DNA from: Candidatus Methanoperedentaceae archaeon
GTDB taxonomy: Archaea; Halobacteriota; Methanosarcinia; Methanosarcinales; Methanoperedenaceae
Assembly: GCA_014859785.1 (NCBI GenBank)
Contig: JACUTP010000101.1
Location: 1 to 6,623, forward strand
Length of the DNA stretch: 6,623 bases
Direction of reading: 5' to 3'
The notes beneath the pieces were generated by a model that saw nothing but the letters and a program-made list of their open reading frames with translations, had not been told where the DNA came from and ran no database searches. Shown in pieces: positions 5,692 through 6,623 of the stretch (position 1 is the stretch's first letter; each line of letters opens with the position of its first letter). The translations under genes and the position numbers were made by a program.

Positions 5692-6471
5692 ATGATAAAG
5701 GAAATCAAGGTTAAGACAGCCCTATTGCCATCGAAACTCCCGGGCTTAGACTATGCCCTGAACCCTTACAGGGGATGCGCCCATGCCTGTGTTTACTGCT
5801 ACGCGCCGTCTGTTATCCACTGGAACGGGAAATGGGGCGAGCTTGTAGAGGCTAAGGTAAACCTGCCGCGGATTCTGTCAAAGACGATTAGAACGAAGAA
5901 AAAGAGTGTTGTTGGATTGGGAACGGTTACTGACCCTTACCAGCCTATTGAGGAAAAATACCAGATTACACGGCGCTGTCTTGAGATTTTACAGTTGCAT
6001 GATTTCCCTGTGTGCATCCAGACAAAGTCGGCGCTTGTGTTGAGGGACATTGACCTTTTACGGGAGTTTTCAAATATCGAGGTTGGAGTGACATTAACCT
6101 CGCCTGACGACAGCGTAAGGTCAAAGCTTGAACCCGGCGCATCGTCTGTTGCCGAAAGACTCCGCGCATTGCATGAACTCAGGGAGAACGGCATCGATAC
6201 ATGGGTGTTCCTCGGACCCCTGATGCCGCATATTACTGATATTGAAGGGCTGGTGGATGCTGTTGCTGAAGTTAAGCCAAAGTATGTAATTGTGGACAGG
6301 CTGAGGTTAAAACCGGGCGTATGGGAGAATGTGCGGCGCTTTGTGGAGGAGTTTTATCCGCAGTATCTGGATGGATATGTGAAGATTTTTGTTGAGGGAA
6401 GGCAAGGTTATTATGACGGGTTTCTGGGGAGGGTTCGGGAATTGTGTAAGGAGAAAGGGGTTGAGGTGTGA
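5692..6471 (+). CDS. SPL-family (SplB-like, COG1533) radical SAM protein
   Basis: A radical SAM enzyme of the spore-photoproduct-lyase-related COG1533 group; the substrate is unknown. The cluster motif is C29-x3-C33-x2-C36 within NPYRGCAHACVYCYAPS, a hallmark arrangement of this group. GLGTVTDPYQPIEEKY (75-90) and IQTKSALVLRDIDLL (109-123) are further family blocks, and VGVTLTS (131-137) fits a barrel strand. The C-terminal part (WVFLGPLMPHITD, VIVDRLRLKPGVW) completes a partial TIM barrel. At 259 residues it is shorter than true SplB (about 340), so DNA photoproduct lyase activity should not be assumed. It lies 30 bases after the NYN gene. The stop TGA (6469-6471) falls inside the left arm of an inverted repeat. 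Confidence 0.85.
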   Translation: MIKEIKVKTALLPSKLPGLDYALNPYRGCAHACVYCYAPSVIHWNGKWGELVEAKVNLPRILSKTIRTKKKSVVGLGTVTDPYQPIEEKYQITRRCLEILQLHDFPVCIQTKSALVLRDIDLLREFSNIEVGVTLTSPDDSVRSKLEPGASSVAERLRALHELRENGIDTWVFLGPLMPHITDIEGLVDAVAEVKPKYVIVDRLRLKPGVWENVRRFVEEFYPQYLDGYVKIFVEGRQGYYDGFLGRVRELCKEKGVEV

Positions 6472-6556
6472 TGTGAACTGGGGAGGTATTGCACAATGGT
6501 AGAAATCTTTGTAAAGTTTCGGCGCCGTGAAAAGATATGGCTTTGCAGTTCACATC
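6470..6556 (+). repeat. exact 11-base inverted repeat enclosing 65 bases
   Basis: GATGTGAACTG (6470-6480) is exactly complementary to CAGTTCACATC (6546-6556). The left arm overlaps the last two bases of the radical SAM stop codon. Between the arms are a smaller hairpin at 6502-6520 (GAAA/TTTC and CT/AG, loop TTGTAA), the palindrome CGGCGCCG (6520-6527) and a weak AAAG/CTTT hairpin (6531-6544). The stem is stable enough to form in RNA and starts right next to the strong SD at 6480-6487. It may be a 3' UTR element, a structured RNA or the terminal repeats of a tiny mobile element; no flanking target duplication was seen. Confidence 0.55.
6480..6487 (+). promoter_or_regulatory. strong Shine-Dalgarno of the 34-codon ORF
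   Basis: GGGGAGGT contains the full GGAGGT anti-SD match, eight bases before the ATG at 6496. It is the best SD in the window, where several other genes lack one, and it is the main reason to take the small ORF seriously. Confidence 0.5.
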
Positions 6557-6600
6557 TCGAAAACCGCAGAAGCGATTCAAGCGTAATTATTTTTATATAA
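6496..6600 (+). CDS. small ORF, 34 residues, unknown function
   Basis: An ATG-started ORF of 34 codons lies 24 bases after the radical SAM stop and is preceded by GGGGAGGT at an 8-base spacing. The protein is basic near the start (MVEIFVKFRRREK) and contains one Cys, in WLCSSHLENRR (15-25), with a hydrophobic tail VIIFI. It is not recognised. It could be a small protein co-translated with the radical SAM gene, the remnant of a longer gene, or a chance frame inside a structured RNA. The stop TAA (6598-6600) lies inside the AT-rich inverted repeat that carries the next TATA box. Short length and overlap with the inverted repeat keep confidence low. Confidence 0.35.
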   Translation: MVEIFVKFRRREKIWLCSSHLENRRSDSSVIIFI

Positions 6601-6604
6601 TTAC
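6583..6604. promoter_or_regulatory. inverted repeat with consensus TATA box, promoter of a gene beyond the window
   Basis: GTAATTAT (6583-6590) pairs exactly with ATAATTAC (6597-6604) around TTTTAT. On the plus strand TTTATATA (6592-6599) equals the archaeal TATA consensus and would start transcription near 6620. TTATATAA (6594-6601) is palindromic, so a leftward transcript antisense to the preceding element is also conceivable. The T5 run (6590-6594) may end plus-strand transcripts from the radical SAM unit. Confidence 0.45.
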
Positions 6605-6623
6605 ATCGATTAATTTTGCGGCG

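Noticed and set aside
6474..6556. A functional tRNA with anticodon TGT
   Set aside because: The D-stem does not pair, the T-arm lacks TTCRA and pairs for only four bases, and the outer stem is 11 bases; kept only as a structured element.
6272..6580. 102-residue minus-strand ORF across the end of the radical SAM gene
   Set aside because: TTG start, no SD, Pro/His/Thr-rich shadow-like composition, and antisense to a recognised family.
1..6623. CRISPR array, insertion sequence or attachment site
   Set aside because: No spaced repeat series, transposase or integrase segment, or target duplication was seen on either strand.

Overview
The window looks archaeal, and most like a methanogen-related euryarchaeon (Methanosarcinales or the Methanoperedens type); the rank is inference. 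Supporting this are an Nre-family DNA repair gene, which is archaea-specific, and the ablA-ablB pair that makes the osmolyte N-epsilon-acetyl-beta-lysine in methanogens. TATA-like boxes also lie about 27 bases before several start codons that have no Shine-Dalgarno (SD) sequence, the arrangement of archaeal leaderless mRNAs.

Left half, minus strand, read right to left: a QueD/6-pyruvoyl-tetrahydropterin synthase homologue (2912-3403), an Lrp/AsnC-type regulator (2417-2860), then the two-gene abl operon, ablA (873-2189, TTG start) and ablB (40-876, overlapping ablA by ATGA). The 227-base gap between the regulator and ablA holds hairpins, a short direct repeat and candidate promoters. The regulator is a reasonable candidate controller of the abl operon, which is inference from position.

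Right half, plus strand: nreA (3508-4761), divergent from queD across a 104-base promoter region; a NYN-domain plus OST-HTH/LOTUS protein (start at 4885 preferred, or 4876; end 5661); and a short SplB/COG1533-like radical SAM protein (5692-6471). Two of these belong to families linked to DNA damage or radical repair chemistry and the third looks like a nuclease with an RNA-binding module, so a genome-maintenance neighbourhood is possible but unproven.

The last 150 bases are the least ordinary part. Directly after the radical SAM stop there is a very strong SD (GGGGAGGT) followed by a 34-codon ORF (6496-6600). An exact 11-base inverted repeat (6470-6480 with 6546-6556) encloses the SD and half of that ORF. 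A second exact inverted repeat carrying a consensus archaeal TATA box (TTTATATA, 6592-6599) closes the region and probably belongs to a gene beyond the window. No CRISPR array, insertion sequence, rRNA or confident tRNA was seen.
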